From: Bordetella parapertussis | GTDB lineage: Bacteria > Pseudomonadota > Gammaproteobacteria > Burkholderiales > Burkholderiaceae_B | Reading direction: 5' to 3' | Assembly (NCBI GenBank): GCA_945872285.1 | Contig: CAMBZR010000003.1 | Span: 27,038-91,037 of the forward strand | Length of the DNA: 64,000 nucleotides | Part shown: in pieces, positions 34,462-44,426 of the stretch | Numbering within the stretch: the first letter of the stretch is position 1 | Layout of the letters: each line of letters opens with the position of its first letter | Notes under the pieces: generated by a model | The model's database searches: none | Told to the model about the DNA's origin: nothing | Seen by the model: only the letters and a program-made list of their open reading frames with translations | Program-made: the position numbers and the translations under genes

Positions 34462-35565
34462 ATGAAACTATATCGATTTTTTGCTTTAGGTATCGCAACA
34501 CTATTTCTCTCGGCAGCACTGATTCCGCTCGAATCCAAGGCGCAAACTAAGCTAAAGATTCAGTCGGGGTTTCCGCCGTCAAGCTTAATTTATTTGAACT
34601 CGCTGTATTGGGCGAAGCAGGTGAACGCCATGGCGGGCGGGCGTTTGGTAATCGAGATTTTGCCACCTGGTGCTGTTGTTCCGCCCTTCGAAATTCTTGA
34701 TGCAGTGAGTCGTAAAGTCGTGGATGGTGGTCACACCGCTGCAGCCTATTGGGTAGGTAAAAATCGTGCGGCGGCTTTGTTTGGCCCTGCGCCTGGTGGT
34801 CCGTTTGGCATGGACATGATGGATTTTCTGGGTTGGGTGCATGACGCGGGCGGTTTACAGCTCTATACCGATTTCTATCAAAAAGATTTAAAAGCAAACG
34901 TGGTGCCGATTCCTTTAACTTCGGTTGCGCAGCAAGCCTTAGGTTGGTTTAAGACACCGATCAATAGCTGGGCTGATTTGAAGGGCAAAAAATGTCGACA
35001 TACTGGTATCACCGCTGAGGTATTTGGTCGTGCTGGAGTCGCAGCGGTGAACTTGCCGGGCGGTGAAATTGTTCCTGCTCTTGAACGTGGTGTGATTGAG
35101 TGCGCCGAGTGGACAGGCCCAGCGGGAGATATTTCGATTGGCTTTCAAACGGTGCTGAAGCACTTCTATGCGCAGTCGACCCACGAGCCAGCAACGGTTT
35201 TAGAGATTCTGATCAACGCTGATATTTGGAAAGCCTTGCCCGCAGATCTCAAAGCTATTATTCATTCTGCCGCGATCGAAGCAACGATCAAGTCTGAGAT
35301 GGAAAGAAATCGTTTGAATGCCTCTGCGATGAAAGAAATGAAAGAGAAGTACGGCGTCACGATTCATACGACTCCGCCTGATATTCTTCTGAAGACTCTG
35401 CAAACTTGGGATGAAATTGCAAAAGAAGAAATGGCAAAGAGCGCCACCTTTAAAAAGGTGTACGACTCGATGTATAAATATGCTTCAGAAGTTGTTCCTT
35501 CTCGCGTAATCAATTCGCCGCCTTATGAGTTCACGGCAAATTATTACTTTCCTCCGAAAAAATAG
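34462..35565 (+). CDS. TRAP transporter substrate-binding protein (DctP family, TakP-like)
   Basis: A 367-residue periplasmic receptor with a signal peptide ending near ESKA-QTKLK. It begins LKIQSGFPPSSLIY and has AAYWVGKNRAAALFGPAPGGPFGMD, then GLKG-like DLKGKKCRHTGITAEVFGRAG and ECAEWTGPAGD. These resemble the larger TRAP receptors for 2-oxo acids such as TakP rather than the short C4-dicarboxylate type. A strong terminator hairpin lies 16 bases after the stop, before dctQ, so the receptor should be made in excess over the permease. The ligand is probably the hydroxy or oxo acid handled by the upstream dehydratase. Confidence 0.9.
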   Translation: MKLYRFFALGIATLFLSAALIPLESKAQTKLKIQSGFPPSSLIYLNSLYWAKQVNAMAGGRLVIEILPPGAVVPPFEILDAVSRKVVDGGHTAAAYWVGKNRAAALFGPAPGGPFGMDMMDFLGWVHDAGGLQLYTDFYQKDLKANVVPIPLTSVAQQALGWFKTPINSWADLKGKKCRHTGITAEVFGRAGVAAVNLPGGEIVPALERGVIECAEWTGPAGDISIGFQTVLKHFYAQSTHEPATVLEILINADIWKALPADLKAIIHSAAIEATIKSEMERNRLNASAMKEMKEKYGVTIHTTPPDILLKTLQTWDEIAKEEMAKSATFKKVYDSMYKYASEVVPSRVINSPPYEFTANYYFPPKK

Positions 35566-35580
35566 TTAATTGCGCGATGA

Positions 35581-35625
35581 TTGACAACACAACAAGTGGA
35601 TTGTTGTGTTGTCAATTTATTTTTT
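35581..35625 (+). terminator. Strong terminator between dctP and dctQ
   Basis: TTGACAACACAACAA and TTGTTGTGTTGTCAA form a perfect 15-bp stem with a 5-base loop (GTGGA), followed by TTTATTTTTT. It lies between two genes of one transporter operon, so it probably acts as a partial terminator that lowers permease expression and protects the receptor mRNA. Confidence 0.88.
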
Positions 35626-35661
35626 GCAAAAGCTGTTTGACGTATTCGCCTGAGAAAATCC

Positions 35662-36252
35662 ATGGATAGCAACGTTCAAGGCCAGCTTGACGAGAGTCAG
35701 TTGAGCCCTTTTTGGCAATTCGCGATCCCTATGACGCGAAAAATTGACCGCTTTACACACTACAGTGGTCAGTTGACGATGTTTTTACTGGTGCCTCTGA
35801 TTTTTAGTAGTGTCGCCGAAGTCATCTTGAGATATTTTTTTAAAGCGCCTACGGCTTGGGCAGGCGATGTGACCTTTATGTCAAACGGCTCGCTCTTCAT
35901 GTTGGGTTCAGCGTTTGCTCTTTTGAATGGTGCGCATATTCGTACCGACATTTTGTGGGATAAGTTTTCGATCTCGAAAAAAGGCTGGATTGATTTAATT
36001 ACCTATGTAATTTTATTTTTACCAGTCATGGGGTTGCTGACGTCAATCTCGATCGATGATGTCATCAAATCTTTTCAGATTAACGAGAAGTCGAATCTCG
36101 GCCTTTGGCAGCCTATCATTTGGCCACTCAGAGCGGTCGTTCCATTGGCTTTCGCGTTGCTCTTCATTCAAGGTGTTTCAGAGCTCTTGAAGTCGCTGTG
36201 GGCCGTCTCAACAGGAACTGAACTGGTGCATCACGAAAAAGTAGAAATCTAG
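35662..36252 (+). CDS. TRAP transporter small permease (DctQ family)
   Basis: A 196-residue membrane protein. About 30 N-terminal cytoplasmic residues precede the first membrane segment (LTMFLLVPLIFSSVAEVIL), followed by RYFFKAPTAWAGDV and AHIRTDILWDKFS, the family pattern. Four membrane segments are predicted. It follows the intra-operon terminator and starts the permease half of the transporter. It works with the DctM protein encoded 24 bases downstream. Confidence 0.88.
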   Translation: MDSNVQGQLDESQLSPFWQFAIPMTRKIDRFTHYSGQLTMFLLVPLIFSSVAEVILRYFFKAPTAWAGDVTFMSNGSLFMLGSAFALLNGAHIRTDILWDKFSISKKGWIDLITYVILFLPVMGLLTSISIDDVIKSFQINEKSNLGLWQPIIWPLRAVVPLAFALLFIQGVSELLKSLWAVSTGTELVHHEKVEI

Positions 36253-36276
36253 CCAAACACCCCTCAGGATATCTTC

Positions 36277-37620
36277 ATGACTTTTAACGAAACACTTGGC
36301 CTGATCATGCTGTTCTGCATGGTTAGCGTTATTTTTATTGGTTTTTCAATTTCATTCACACTGCTCTTCATTGCAATCGTTTTTGGTGCAATTGGGTTGG
36401 GTGTTGATCGCACGTTTTATCTGACCTATCTGCAAGTGTGGGGGTCGATGAAAGATGACATTGTTCCGGCGGTGCCAATGTTTATCTTTATGGGCTATAT
36501 GTGTGAGCAGGCTGGCCTGATGGATCGACTCTTCGCGACCTTCAGGCAACTGTTTGCACCGTTACGCGGTTCGCTTTACTTGGCGGTGCTGTTGACAGCG
36601 ACGCTGTTTGCGATGGCCACTGGCATTGTTGGCGCTGCAGTGAGCGTGCTCGGGATCATGGCCGGCGGCATGATGATGAAGGCCGGCTACGATTCGCAGA
36701 TGTCTGCAGGTGCAATTGCTGCGGGTGGAACACTTGGAATCTTGATACCGCCTAGCGTCATGTTGTTGGTCATGGGCCCGGTTCTTGGCGTGCCTGTAAA
36801 TAAGCTGTACGCGGCCGCGTTTGGCCCTGGCTTTTTATTGGCTTTTCTTTATATCGCTTACTGTTTGATTCGCAGCTTTATTAATCCGAAGCTCGGTCCG
36901 CCGCTGCCTAAAGAAGAGCGCATGGGCTACAACTTTAATTTGTTTAAAGAGGTGGTCATTAGCATTTTGCCTTTATTGCTGTTAATTGGCTCAACGCTGG
37001 GCACTATTTTGACGGGGTTGGCAACTGCAACCGAAGCCGCAGCGTGCGGTGCGCTTGGTTCGATGATCCTCTCTGCCGTATATGGCAAGTTGACGTTGAG
37101 AGCAATCAAGGGAACAGCTCGCAGCACACTTCTGACCTCAGCGATGGTGTTGCTGTTGGTGATGGCCTCAAACATTTTCGGCGCGGTGTTTGTTCAACTC
37201 GGTTCGGCCAGTTTGATCGAAACACTCTTGAATGATTTACCGCTGCCCGGCATGGGTAAGTTTTTGCTGGTGATGTTGATTGTCTTTCTTTTAGGGTGGC
37301 CGTTTGAATGGCCAGTCATTATTTTGGTCTTTGTGCCGATATTTATTCCCGTGATTCAAAAGCTTGACGTTGGCTTATCAAAGGGCGAGTTGATGCTGTG
37401 GTTTGGCGCGACCTTGGCGGTTAACTTGCAAACTGCATTTTTGAGTCCGCCTGTGGCGATGTCGGCCTACTACCTCAAAACCGTGATGCCTGCTTGGAAT
37501 CTGGCGTTGATCTTTCGGGGGATGGCGCAGTTTATGGTGATTCAAGTCGTGGCGCTGGCGATGATTATCGGCTTTCCGACCATTTCGCTTTGGCTGCCTC
37601 GTCTACTGTATCAAAACTGA
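36277..37620 (+). CDS. TRAP transporter large permease (DctM family)
   Basis: A 447-residue membrane protein with about twelve hydrophobic segments. VPMFIFMGYMCEQAGLMDRLFATFRQ, ATGIVGAAVSVLGIMAGGMMMKAGYD, AGGTLGILIPPSVMLLVMGP and TGLATATEAAACGALG are the DctM core motifs. This matches the mannitol/chloroaromatic-type subclass of large permeases that accompany TakP-like receptors. Downstream, after 59 bases, are an SDR and an M20 hydrolase on the same strand, perhaps under the same promoter. Confidence 0.92.
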   Translation: MTFNETLGLIMLFCMVSVIFIGFSISFTLLFIAIVFGAIGLGVDRTFYLTYLQVWGSMKDDIVPAVPMFIFMGYMCEQAGLMDRLFATFRQLFAPLRGSLYLAVLLTATLFAMATGIVGAAVSVLGIMAGGMMMKAGYDSQMSAGAIAAGGTLGILIPPSVMLLVMGPVLGVPVNKLYAAAFGPGFLLAFLYIAYCLIRSFINPKLGPPLPKEERMGYNFNLFKEVVISILPLLLLIGSTLGTILTGLATATEAAACGALGSMILSAVYGKLTLRAIKGTARSTLLTSAMVLLLVMASNIFGAVFVQLGSASLIETLLNDLPLPGMGKFLLVMLIVFLLGWPFEWPVIILVFVPIFIPVIQKLDVGLSKGELMLWFGATLAVNLQTAFLSPPVAMSAYYLKTVMPAWNLALIFRGMAQFMVIQVVALAMIIGFPTISLWLPRLLYQN

Positions 37621-37679
37621 GCTAAGGTGAATGTGAATAACACGATGTGCGTGTCCGTCAATCCAATGAAGAGTGAACA

Positions 37680-38450
37680 ATGAGCTTATTTGAAAGTCTG
37701 CGTTTAGATGGGCAGATTGCACTTGTGACCGGAGCCGGCCGTGGAATTGGGTCTTGCATTGCTCGCTATTTAGCCGAAGCGGGTGCTGAGGTGATATTGT
37801 TGTCGCGTACGTTAAGCGAACTTCAAACGGTTGGGCAACAGATCACTGAGTCGGGTGGTCGGGCGTCGATTCGGCATTGTGATGTCACTGACGCGAAAGC
37901 GCTCAGAGCAATTATCGATGAATTGCCGCGCCTGGATATTTTGGTGAACAACGCTGGCACCAATATTCCAGAGCCAATGATCGAGGTATCGGATGAGCAT
38001 CTTGATCATTTACTAAATTTAAATATACGCTCGTGTTTTATCGCCGCGCAAGCTGCGGTTAAAAAGATGTTGCAGGATCCTGATCGCGCCAAGAGAGGTG
38101 GGTCCGTGATTCACATTTCTTCGCAAATGGGGCATATTGGATCACCGAACCGAACAGTCTATTGCACAACAAAACATGCGATTGAAGGTTTAACGAAGGC
38201 GATGGCGATTGAGCTTGCTGAGCATAATATTCGAGTCAACAGCGTGGCCCCGACCTTTGTTGATACCCCCTTGGTTCGGCAGGTTGTGAACACCGATGAG
38301 AAGCGTGCATTTTTATTTTCTAAGATTCCGCTAGGTCATTTGGCTGAGACTGAAGATATCGCGGCGGCCGTCGCCTATTTGGCGTCTCCTGCTGCTCGGA
38401 TGGTGACTGGGACTTGCCTCAAAGTGGATGGTGGTTGGACAGCACAGTAG
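37680..38450 (+). CDS. SDR-family oxidoreductase
   Basis: A 256-residue short-chain dehydrogenase. TGAGRGIGSCIA binds the cofactor (about residues 18-29), NNAG is at residues 89-92, and the catalytic set is S in HISSQMGH with Y and K in YCTTKHA, all intact. The C-terminal VTGTCLKVDGGWTAQ is typical of FabG-like and gluconate-5-dehydrogenase-like members. It probably oxidises or reduces a hydroxy acid imported by the TRAP system directly upstream. The next gene starts one base after its stop codon. Confidence 0.92.
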   Translation: MSLFESLRLDGQIALVTGAGRGIGSCIARYLAEAGAEVILLSRTLSELQTVGQQITESGGRASIRHCDVTDAKALRAIIDELPRLDILVNNAGTNIPEPMIEVSDEHLDHLLNLNIRSCFIAAQAAVKKMLQDPDRAKRGGSVIHISSQMGHIGSPNRTVYCTTKHAIEGLTKAMAIELAEHNIRVNSVAPTFVDTPLVRQVVNTDEKRAFLFSKIPLGHLAETEDIAAAVAYLASPAARMVTGTCLKVDGGWTAQ

Positions 38451-38451
38451 A

Positions 38452-39771
38452 ATGTCCGATCGCTTACCGCTGAATGCCAAGAAAATGCACATTCTAAAAA
38501 ATCACGTACTCGCTTTACACACTCAAGCAACAACATTATTCGATGACTTACGCGCGGGCAGCGTCGATGCCGTTAATCGCGGAGTCACGCGTGATACGTA
38601 TGGCAAGGGCGAGCAGTTTGGGCATGAGCTAGTCGAGAAGCATGCCCGTGCTCTAGGCTTAGAGATCAGGCACGATCATATGCGCAACACCTATATGGTT
38701 TGGCCTGGGCTCGATCGCCAAGCTCCAGCGATTGTGATTGGTTCGCACCTTGACTCGGTGTTGGGTGGCGGTAACTTTGACGGTGCGGCCGGGGTGATGG
38801 CAGGCTTAATCGCTGTGCAAGCTTTACAGCAGGCTGGTCTTAAGCTGAACTGCGATGTCGTGGTGATGGGGATCCGGGCCGAAGAAAGTATCTGGTTTCA
38901 AGTCTCGTACGTGGGCAGTCGTGGTGCCTTAGGAACCTTGCCCGCGAGCGCGTTACAGCAGCGACGCATCGATACCGGACGCACACTTGAACAACACATG
39001 CGCGAGGCGGGCGCAGACCCCGAGGCTGTCGCGAAGGGTGTTGCGTACCTCAGCCCAAAAAACGTAAAAGCCTTTTTAGAGTTACATATCGAACAGGCAC
39101 CTAGTCTTGCGTTAACAGGATATGCGTTGGCGATTGGCACCGGAGTGCCCGGGCACTTTAGATTTCCGCGGGTGAAAATTACGGGTGAATATGGCCATGT
39201 CGGGCTTGGCCGTCGCTTTCGACACGATGCTGGTTTAGCGGCTGCAGATTTATCTGTTGCGCTTGACGCGCTATGGCAGCAGTGGGAAAGCGCTGGGCGC
39301 TTGATGGCCTGTACCTTCGGCGAGTTTCATACGAATCCTGCGCGCCACGGCATGACAATCATACCGGGTGAGTTTCAGTTTAGTTTGGATGTCAGAGCCT
39401 ACGACGATGCGGATGTTGCAGAATTAGAGCAAGCACTCATGGCGGTGGTTGATCAAATTGAAAAAAAACGTGGCGTGAAATTTGATTTCGGCGTGCGTGC
39501 TTTGTCAAAAGTTGCCAAAGCGGATCCCGACATCACCCAACAATTACGTGACTGTGCAGCGCATTTAGGCATGAATGCCTGCGACTTGCCCAGCCCCGCT
39601 TCACACGACTCGGCAGCGTTTTGTGCTGCTGGCATCCCCTTTGGTTTTGTGTTTATTCGCAATCCAAATGGTAGCCATCACCCTGACGAAGAGATGTCGA
39701 TTGAGGATTTTTTGCAGGGCACGGCTGTGCTCACTGAATGGTTAGCGACGCATGTTGGTGCTAGTTCTTGA
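38452..39771 (+). CDS. M20-family amidohydrolase (N-carbamoyl amino acid hydrolase-like)
   Basis: A 439-residue zinc hydrolase related to N-carbamoyl-L-amino-acid hydrolase, allantoate amidohydrolase and beta-ureidopropionase. The start at 38452 is one base after the SDR stop; ATG 38485 is an alternative. All metal ligands are visible: H in GSHLDSV, D in [10 protein letters not shown] in RAEES, H in ELHIEQ and the last H in GSHHPDEE. The lid/dimerisation segment has TGEYGHVG. It cleaves an N-carbamoyl or similar amide bond. It ends in an 11-base overlap with the convergent permease gene at 39761. Confidence 0.88.
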   Translation: MSDRLPLNAKKMHILKNHVLALHTQATTLFDDLRAGSVDAVNRGVTRDTYGKGEQFGHELVEKHARALGLEIRHDHMRNTYMVWPGLDRQAPAIVIGSHLDSVLGGGNFDGAAGVMAGLIAVQALQQAGLKLNCDVVVMGIRAEESIWFQVSYVGSRGALGTLPASALQQRRIDTGRTLEQHMREAGADPEAVAKGVAYLSPKNVKAFLELHIEQAPSLALTGYALAIGTGVPGHFRFPRVKITGEYGHVGLGRRFRHDAGLAAADLSVALDALWQQWESAGRLMACTFGEFHTNPARHGMTIIPGEFQFSLDVRAYDDADVAELEQALMAVVDQIEKKRGVKFDFGVRALSKVAKADPDITQQLRDCAAHLGMNACDLPSPASHDSAAFCAAGIPFGFVFIRNPNGSHHPDEEMSIEDFLQGTAVLTEWLATHVGASS

Positions 39772-40528
39772 GTTTGTAACCGGTCTTAAATATCCACGCA
39801 ATGACTGCCACGCAGAAGGTTAAAAAAACCATCATCATTGCGACGCTCAACTCTAAGCTCACATCGCCGGCATCATAAAAACTCCAGCGAAAGCCACTAA
39901 TGAGGTATACAACGGGATTGAGCAAGGCGACGTTTTGCCAAAATGGTGGCAGTAACTCAAGCGAGTAAAAACTACCTCCTAAAAAAGTTAAAGGTGTAAT
40001 GATCAGCAGGGGCACAACTTGTAGCTTTTCAAAACTATCCGCCCAGATGCCGATAATGAAGCCCAGCAAGCTAAAGGTAATCGAGGTGCCAATCAAAAAA
40101 AACAGCATCCAAAACGGATGCGCGATACGCAAGGGTACGAACAGCGTTGCGGTGGCCAAAATAATTAAACCAAGAAAAATTGACTTCACACTGGCAGCAC
40201 CCACGTAGCTTAAAACAATTTCAAAGTGAGAGATCGGTGCCGAAAGCAATTCATAAATCGTGCCCGTAAATTTTGGAAAATAAATCCCAAACGAGGCGTT
40301 TGAAATACTTTGCGTTAATAGCGACAGCATGATCAACCCTGGCACGATGAACGAGCCATAGCTCACCCCGTCTATATCAGTCATGCGCGAGCCAATGGCT
40401 GCGCCAAAAACGACAAAATACAAACACGTTGAGATGACAGGCGCGATGACGCTTTGCATCAAGGTGCGTCGCGTTCGAGACAACTCAAAATTAAAGATGG
40501 CTTTGATGGCGTGGATATTCAAATGCAT
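39761..40528 (-). CDS. ABC-2 type transporter permease (YadH-like)
   Basis: A 255-residue membrane protein with six hydrophobic segments. The start at ATG 40528 ([15 protein letters not shown]) fits the family; the longer frame begins at a TTG and adds a non-homologous 20 residues. The conserved ABC-2 pattern includes [15 protein letters not shown] and [37 protein letters not shown]. It resembles E. coli YadH and forms an exporter with the ATPase encoded 73 bases upstream. The exported compound is unknown, and the operon context (ThDP enzyme and aspartoacylase-like hydrolase) is unusual. Confidence 0.88.
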   Translation of the reverse strand: MHLNIHAIKAIFNFELSRTRRTLMQSVIAPVISTCLYFVVFGAAIGSRMTDIDGVSYGSFIVPGLIMLSLLTQSISNASFGIYFPKFTGTIYELLSAPISHFEIVLSYVGAASVKSIFLGLIILATATLFVPLRIAHPFWMLFFLIGTSITFSLLGFIIGIWADSFEKLQVVPLLIITPLTFLGGSFYSLELLPPFWQNVALLNPVVYLISGFRWSFYDAGDVSLELSVAMMMVFLTFCVAVIAWIFKTGYKLKN

Positions 40529-40601
40529 GATTGTTCGCCATTGTGGTAATTTGCAAAAAGTCGCACAGAGAGCAAAGCACAGAGACAATTATTTTGCATC
40601 A

Positions 40602-41522
40602 TCAGTCAGCTTGATGGGTGATGAGGCTCACGAAAATATCTTCAAGTGAGCTTTCGTTCGTGTGCAAGTCTTTGAAATGGATCTCTGCTTGATTAAGTTG
40701 AGACAGTAACTCTGTGATCCCAAATTCGTCACTGGTGACGTCGTAGGTGTAAATCAGCTCATGCCCAGCGCTTGCGATTAACAAGTCGAATTCGCTGAGC
40801 GCGGCGGGGATTGCGTTCAGTGGAGTCGTTAACTGCAACACCAATTCTTTTTTACCTAGTTTTTTCATTAACTGGCTAGTCTCTTCAACTAAAAGAATTT
40901 CGCCTTTAGTGATGATGCCAATGCGATCGGCCATTTCTTCGGCCTCTTCGATGTAGTGGGTGGTCAAAATAATAGTGACACCCGTTTGTTGCAAGGCCTT
41001 TACCAACTGCCACATGTCGCGCCTTAAACTCACGTCAACGCCCGCCGTGGGTTCATCCAGAAATAACACTTGAGGCTCATGCGAAAGCGCCTTTGCAATC
41101 ATGACCCGACGTTTCATTCCGCCCGACAATTGAATAATTTTGCTATCTTTTTTATCCCAAAGCGATAAGTCTTTGAGAATTTTTTGGATCCAAGCAGGGT
41201 TGGCGGCTTTGCCGAACAGGCCACGGCTAAAGCTGACGGTGTTCCAAACGGTTTCAAACATATCCGTTGAAATTTCTTGGGGCACAAGGCCAACGCGCGC
41301 TCGGGCTTGCCGGTAATCTTTTAGATGATCAAAACCATCAATGGTTATCGTACCCGTACTGGGCGTCACGATGCCGCAGATCATGCTAATCAACGTTGTT
41401 TTGCCGGCGCCGTTTGGGCCTAGCAAGGCAAAGATCTCGCCTTGCCTGACTTCAAGATTGATGTTTCTTAAAGCGCTAAAACCTGTGGCGTAAGTCTTTG
41501 AAACGTTCGAAATTTTGATCAT
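40602..41522 (-). CDS. ABC transporter ATPase (YadG-like)
   Basis: A 306-residue ATP-binding protein. Walker A is [10 protein letters not shown], the Q-loop VGLVPQEIS, the signature [12 protein letters not shown], Walker [13 protein letters not shown], and the switch [15 protein letters not shown]. About 70 C-terminal residues beyond the ATPase core match YadG-type exporters. The ATG at 41522 lies 2 bases after the stop of the hydrolase gene, so translation is coupled. It drives the permease at 39761. Confidence 0.93.
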   Translation of the reverse strand: MIKISNVSKTYATGFSALRNINLEVRQGEIFALLGPNGAGKTTLISMICGIVTPSTGTITIDGFDHLKDYRQARARVGLVPQEISTDMFETVWNTVSFSRGLFGKAANPAWIQKILKDLSLWDKKDSKIIQLSGGMKRRVMIAKALSHEPQVLFLDEPTAGVDVSLRRDMWQLVKALQQTGVTIILTTHYIEEAEEMADRIGIITKGEILLVEETSQLMKKLGKKELVLQLTTPLNAIPAALSEFDLLIASAGHELIYTYDVTSDEFGITELLSQLNQAEIHFKDLHTNESSLEDIFVSLITHQAD

Positions 41523-41524
41523 GA

Positions 41525-42547
41525 TTAGCGCCCGAGGCGCCCACCTGCTCGTGCCAGATAAAACCACTCTTGCCCAGGCTGTGACTTGCTGTTTGGAAAC
41601 ACAATAAAGCAGTCTTGCTCGGCACGCAGTTCTGTGCCGTCGGCCCGCGAACCAATCAGGCTGTTCTTGGCGATTGGGTCGAAGCTTTTCCAGACTTGAG
41701 CAAACTGATCCTCTGCATGAAAGCGATCAAACACATCGTAGAGCCCCAGTACTTCAAAGTCGGTTGCCGGTTTGGGTGCGGCGCCCTGGATTAAGCCAAC
41801 CTGTATTAAGGTGTTCAACACGGCCTGATACGCCACCTCACGCCCTCCAATGTCGTCATGCTGTCCGCACTCAAGAGTAATCGCCCAGCCGCCTTGTGAG
41901 CGCATGTATTCGGTCGTACCTACGCCGTAGGCTGTGTCAACGTCAACTGAGCTAGCGTTGAAGCGCCCCGCTTGTACCTCTTGTGCACGTCGCTTAATCC
42001 CCTTGGCGTAGGTATCAAGCCATCCGTACACAAAACGATTGCAACCTAAGCGTTGAACCAACGCCTCCTCAGTGCTAGCTTGTGAAAATGCCTCAAGTGG
42101 TCCTGTGTTGTTCGCCGGACCAAATAGGGCAAAGGCACGATCGCCACTTTGAAAGGAATGCAAGTCTAATAAGCCATCGTGCTCGGCCAGTAAGGGGCAC
42201 AGCCAGTTTGCAAGATGATCTTCGTATTCTTTAGGTGTTTCAACCGGAGCCAGACGCCGATTTAAATTACGATCACCCGCACGGCGTTGTAAGCGATAGG
42301 CCTTGGAGTTGGTGACGGGCACTAACGTTAAGAAACCACGTAGCAGTTTAATGTCGCCCGCTTCAATTTCTTGCGCAAGTCGCTTCAGCGCAAATGTGCC
42401 GCAGGTTTCGTTGCCATGGACGGCTGCCGTCACGATTAAGCGCGGGCCTGGCAACGGAGATCTAAACCTGACAGTATGAAAAGGGAGTTCATCCTGCAAA
42501 GGGATTTGTTCAGGCAAAGAGGTGAGGGCTTTAGAAGGTAGAGACAT
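41525..42547 (-). CDS. Succinylglutamate desuccinylase/aspartoacylase-family zinc hydrolase
   Basis: A 340-residue M14-like zinc enzyme. Ligands are H44 and E47 in AAVHGNE and H130 in [15 protein letters not shown] (92-99) is the substrate-binding signature, and LECGQHDD holds the probable catalytic Glu. It differs considerably from the paralogue at 20475. It lies 4 bases downstream of the ThDP enzyme and is coupled to the ABC exporter genes, so it likely acts on an N-acyl amino acid made or removed by this operon. Aspartoacylase-like, AstE-like or ectoine-derivative deacylase roles cannot be distinguished from sequence. Confidence 0.88.
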   Translation of the reverse strand: MSLPSKALTSLPEQIPLQDELPFHTVRFRSPLPGPRLIVTAAVHGNETCGTFALKRLAQEIEAGDIKLLRGFLTLVPVTNSKAYRLQRRAGDRNLNRRLAPVETPKEYEDHLANWLCPLLAEHDGLLDLHSFQSGDRAFALFGPANNTGPLEAFSQASTEEALVQRLGCNRFVYGWLDTYAKGIKRRAQEVQAGRFNASSVDVDTAYGVGTTEYMRSQGGWAITLECGQHDDIGGREVAYQAVLNTLIQVGLIQGAAPKPATDFEVLGLYDVFDRFHAEDQFAQVWKSFDPIAKNSLIGSRADGTELRAEQDCFIVFPNSKSQPGQEWFYLARAGGRLGR

Positions 42548-42551
42548 GGTG

Positions 42552-44288
42552 TTATTTGGCGTTAGGTTTTTGCTTGAGCAAGGGCGACATAAAATCTTTA
42601 TATGAGAGCACGCCAGAAATCACGACATCGATCACCGAAGGTATCTTGAGTGTCAGGCATTCTTTCAGTGCGCTCGCGAATTCATCTGGTGTAGAGACCT
42701 TGACGCCATGACAACCCATGCTTTGCGCAATCGCAGCATGATTGAAGTCATGAAATTGAGCACCGAACGGCCCGCGGATGTGCGTTGACCAACCGAGCAT
42801 ACGGTTATTAAAGATCACCGTAATAATGGGGATGTCGTGTTCGATGGCGGTCATCAAGCCATTCATGGTCATTGAAAAGCAACCGTCACCGCATACGGCG
42901 ATCACTGGCACGTCGGGGTGAATTAACTTAACGGCTAACGCAGAGGGGATCGCGTAGCCCATGGGGCCGCCACCCGCCGCTTGCAAAAATCCGCCCGCGC
43001 GTTTGGTTTGATAGCAATGCATCATAAAGATACGATTTTCGCCGGCATCACAAGTGACGATTGCATCCTCAGGTAACGCACGGATCATTTCGGCAATCAC
43101 CCGTTGAGGCACCATCGGCAAGGATGAGTCTTTATAGGCCTTGTCATTGAAATAGCCCAGTTTTTTGCGTAATGCCGCAACCCGCGCTGCGCCTTTTCCA
43201 TCGATGGTGGTTTTGTTCTTTTTGACAACAGCTTGGAGTCTCCTCAGCACGACCCCTGCGTCTCCAAGCACGACATGCTCAACTGGGAACGTCCACGACG
43301 CATTGCGTGATTCGATATCAATTTGAATAAACGTTTGCTTAACTGGGTTTAGTAACGAGGTGTGCTCATTGATCGTGTCACCCGCGGTGAGTTTTGAGCC
43401 AACCACGATGACGAGATCAGCGGCCGATACACAAGCGTTCGCTACAGGGGTGCCATAGGTACCATACACGCCAAGAGCGAGCGGATGCGTTTCGGCAAAG
43501 ACCCCTTTGCCCGAGGGTGAAGTCACGACCGGAATATTCAACGCCTGCGCGAAGGCCTGCAGTTGTTCGTAGGCCTGTGCGATACGCACCCCGTTGCCGG
43601 CGATGATGACAGGACGTTTCGCTTGTGCGAGTGCTGTTGACGCGGCTGCGATTCGAGGTTCATCGACAGCGGTTGAGCGCTCGATGAGATAAGGCTGGGT
43701 CGCGTATAGGTTTGGCTTGCTCTCTTGCGGGACGACGCCGTTAAACGAGGTCACGCTAAACAGCACGGCGACGGGGCCCGGTTGGCCGGCAGTCGCGTGT
43801 TTAATCGCGAGTTGGGTGGCGTGAACGGCTGCGGCAGGGTGGTGAGCCTCGAGCACTTGTTTAGTGACTCCACCAAAGCTTTGCCGTGCATCCCAACCAC
43901 CATAATCACCTGTGCCAGTCTGATAGGGGCCGTGCAAGGATAACTCGGGTGAGTCGCTAAAGTCTGTGAGCAATAACATGGGTGAGCTAGAGAGGTGAGC
44001 CTCAATGGTGCCTAGCAGGCCATTGCCTAGCACCCAAGGGCCTTGGCCGACCAAGACACCCGGTTTACGGGTTAAGCGGCCGTAGATCTCGGCCATGGCG
44101 CTGCCGAGAGACTCTTCTCTGACCAGCACCGTTCGAATAGTTTTCTGAAAGTCGCCTAAGGCAGCCCAGATATGACCAGAATGCCCGCCCGCGATCCCAA
44201 ATACGAGATCGATGCCCGCATCTTCTAAGACTTGCACAATGCCATGTGCCGCAGGGACTTCTTTTTTGAATAATTTTTTAACTGTCAT
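42552..44288 (-). CDS. Thiamine-diphosphate-dependent enzyme (acetolactate synthase/decarboxylase family)
   Basis: A 578-residue ThDP enzyme. The start at 44288 has GGAG 6 bases upstream. The N-terminal pyrimidine-binding domain carries the catalytic glutamate region LVREESLGSAMAEIYGR, and the central domain has VIIAGNGVRIA. The C-terminal domain has the ThDP motif GDG (467-469) followed 25 residues later by NN (494-495). Family members decarboxylate or ligate 2-oxo acids; acetolactate synthase, benzoylformate decarboxylase and sulfopyruvate decarboxylase types share this layout. It heads an operon with an aspartoacylase-like hydrolase and an ABC exporter, so the product may be further processed and exported. 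The substrate is unknown. Confidence 0.88.
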   Translation of the reverse strand: MTVKKLFKKEVPAAHGIVQVLEDAGIDLVFGIAGGHSGHIWAALGDFQKTIRTVLVREESLGSAMAEIYGRLTRKPGVLVGQGPWVLGNGLLGTIEAHLSSSPMLLLTDFSDSPELSLHGPYQTGTGDYGGWDARQSFGGVTKQVLEAHHPAAAVHATQLAIKHATAGQPGPVAVLFSVTSFNGVVPQESKPNLYATQPYLIERSTAVDEPRIAAASTALAQAKRPVIIAGNGVRIAQAYEQLQAFAQALNIPVVTSPSGKGVFAETHPLALGVYGTYGTPVANACVSAADLVIVVGSKLTAGDTINEHTSLLNPVKQTFIQIDIESRNASWTFPVEHVVLGDAGVVLRRLQAVVKKNKTTIDGKGAARVAALRKKLGYFNDKAYKDSSLPMVPQRVIAEMIRALPEDAIVTCDAGENRIFMMHCYQTKRAGGFLQAAGGGPMGYAIPSALAVKLIHPDVPVIAVCGDGCFSMTMNGLMTAIEHDIPIITVIFNNRMLGWSTHIRGPFGAQFHDFNHAAIAQSMGCHGVKVSTPDEFASALKECLTLKIPSVIDVVISGVLSYKDFMSPLLKQKPNAK

Positions 44289-44426
44289 AAGCTCTCCGGT
44301 ATCATTTTGCGTCTGGAGGCGGAATTGCCGTTGCTGAATTGACGTACAGTACCATTTTGGGGCCAGTGGCATCTGCCAGACCGGTCATTTTGAGTAAATT
44401 ACTGTCTGACGCTATTTTCTAAAAAA

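Noticed and set aside
40529..40588. Longer start for the ABC-2 permease
   Set aside because: It begins at a TTG without a ribosome site and adds residues unlike the family.
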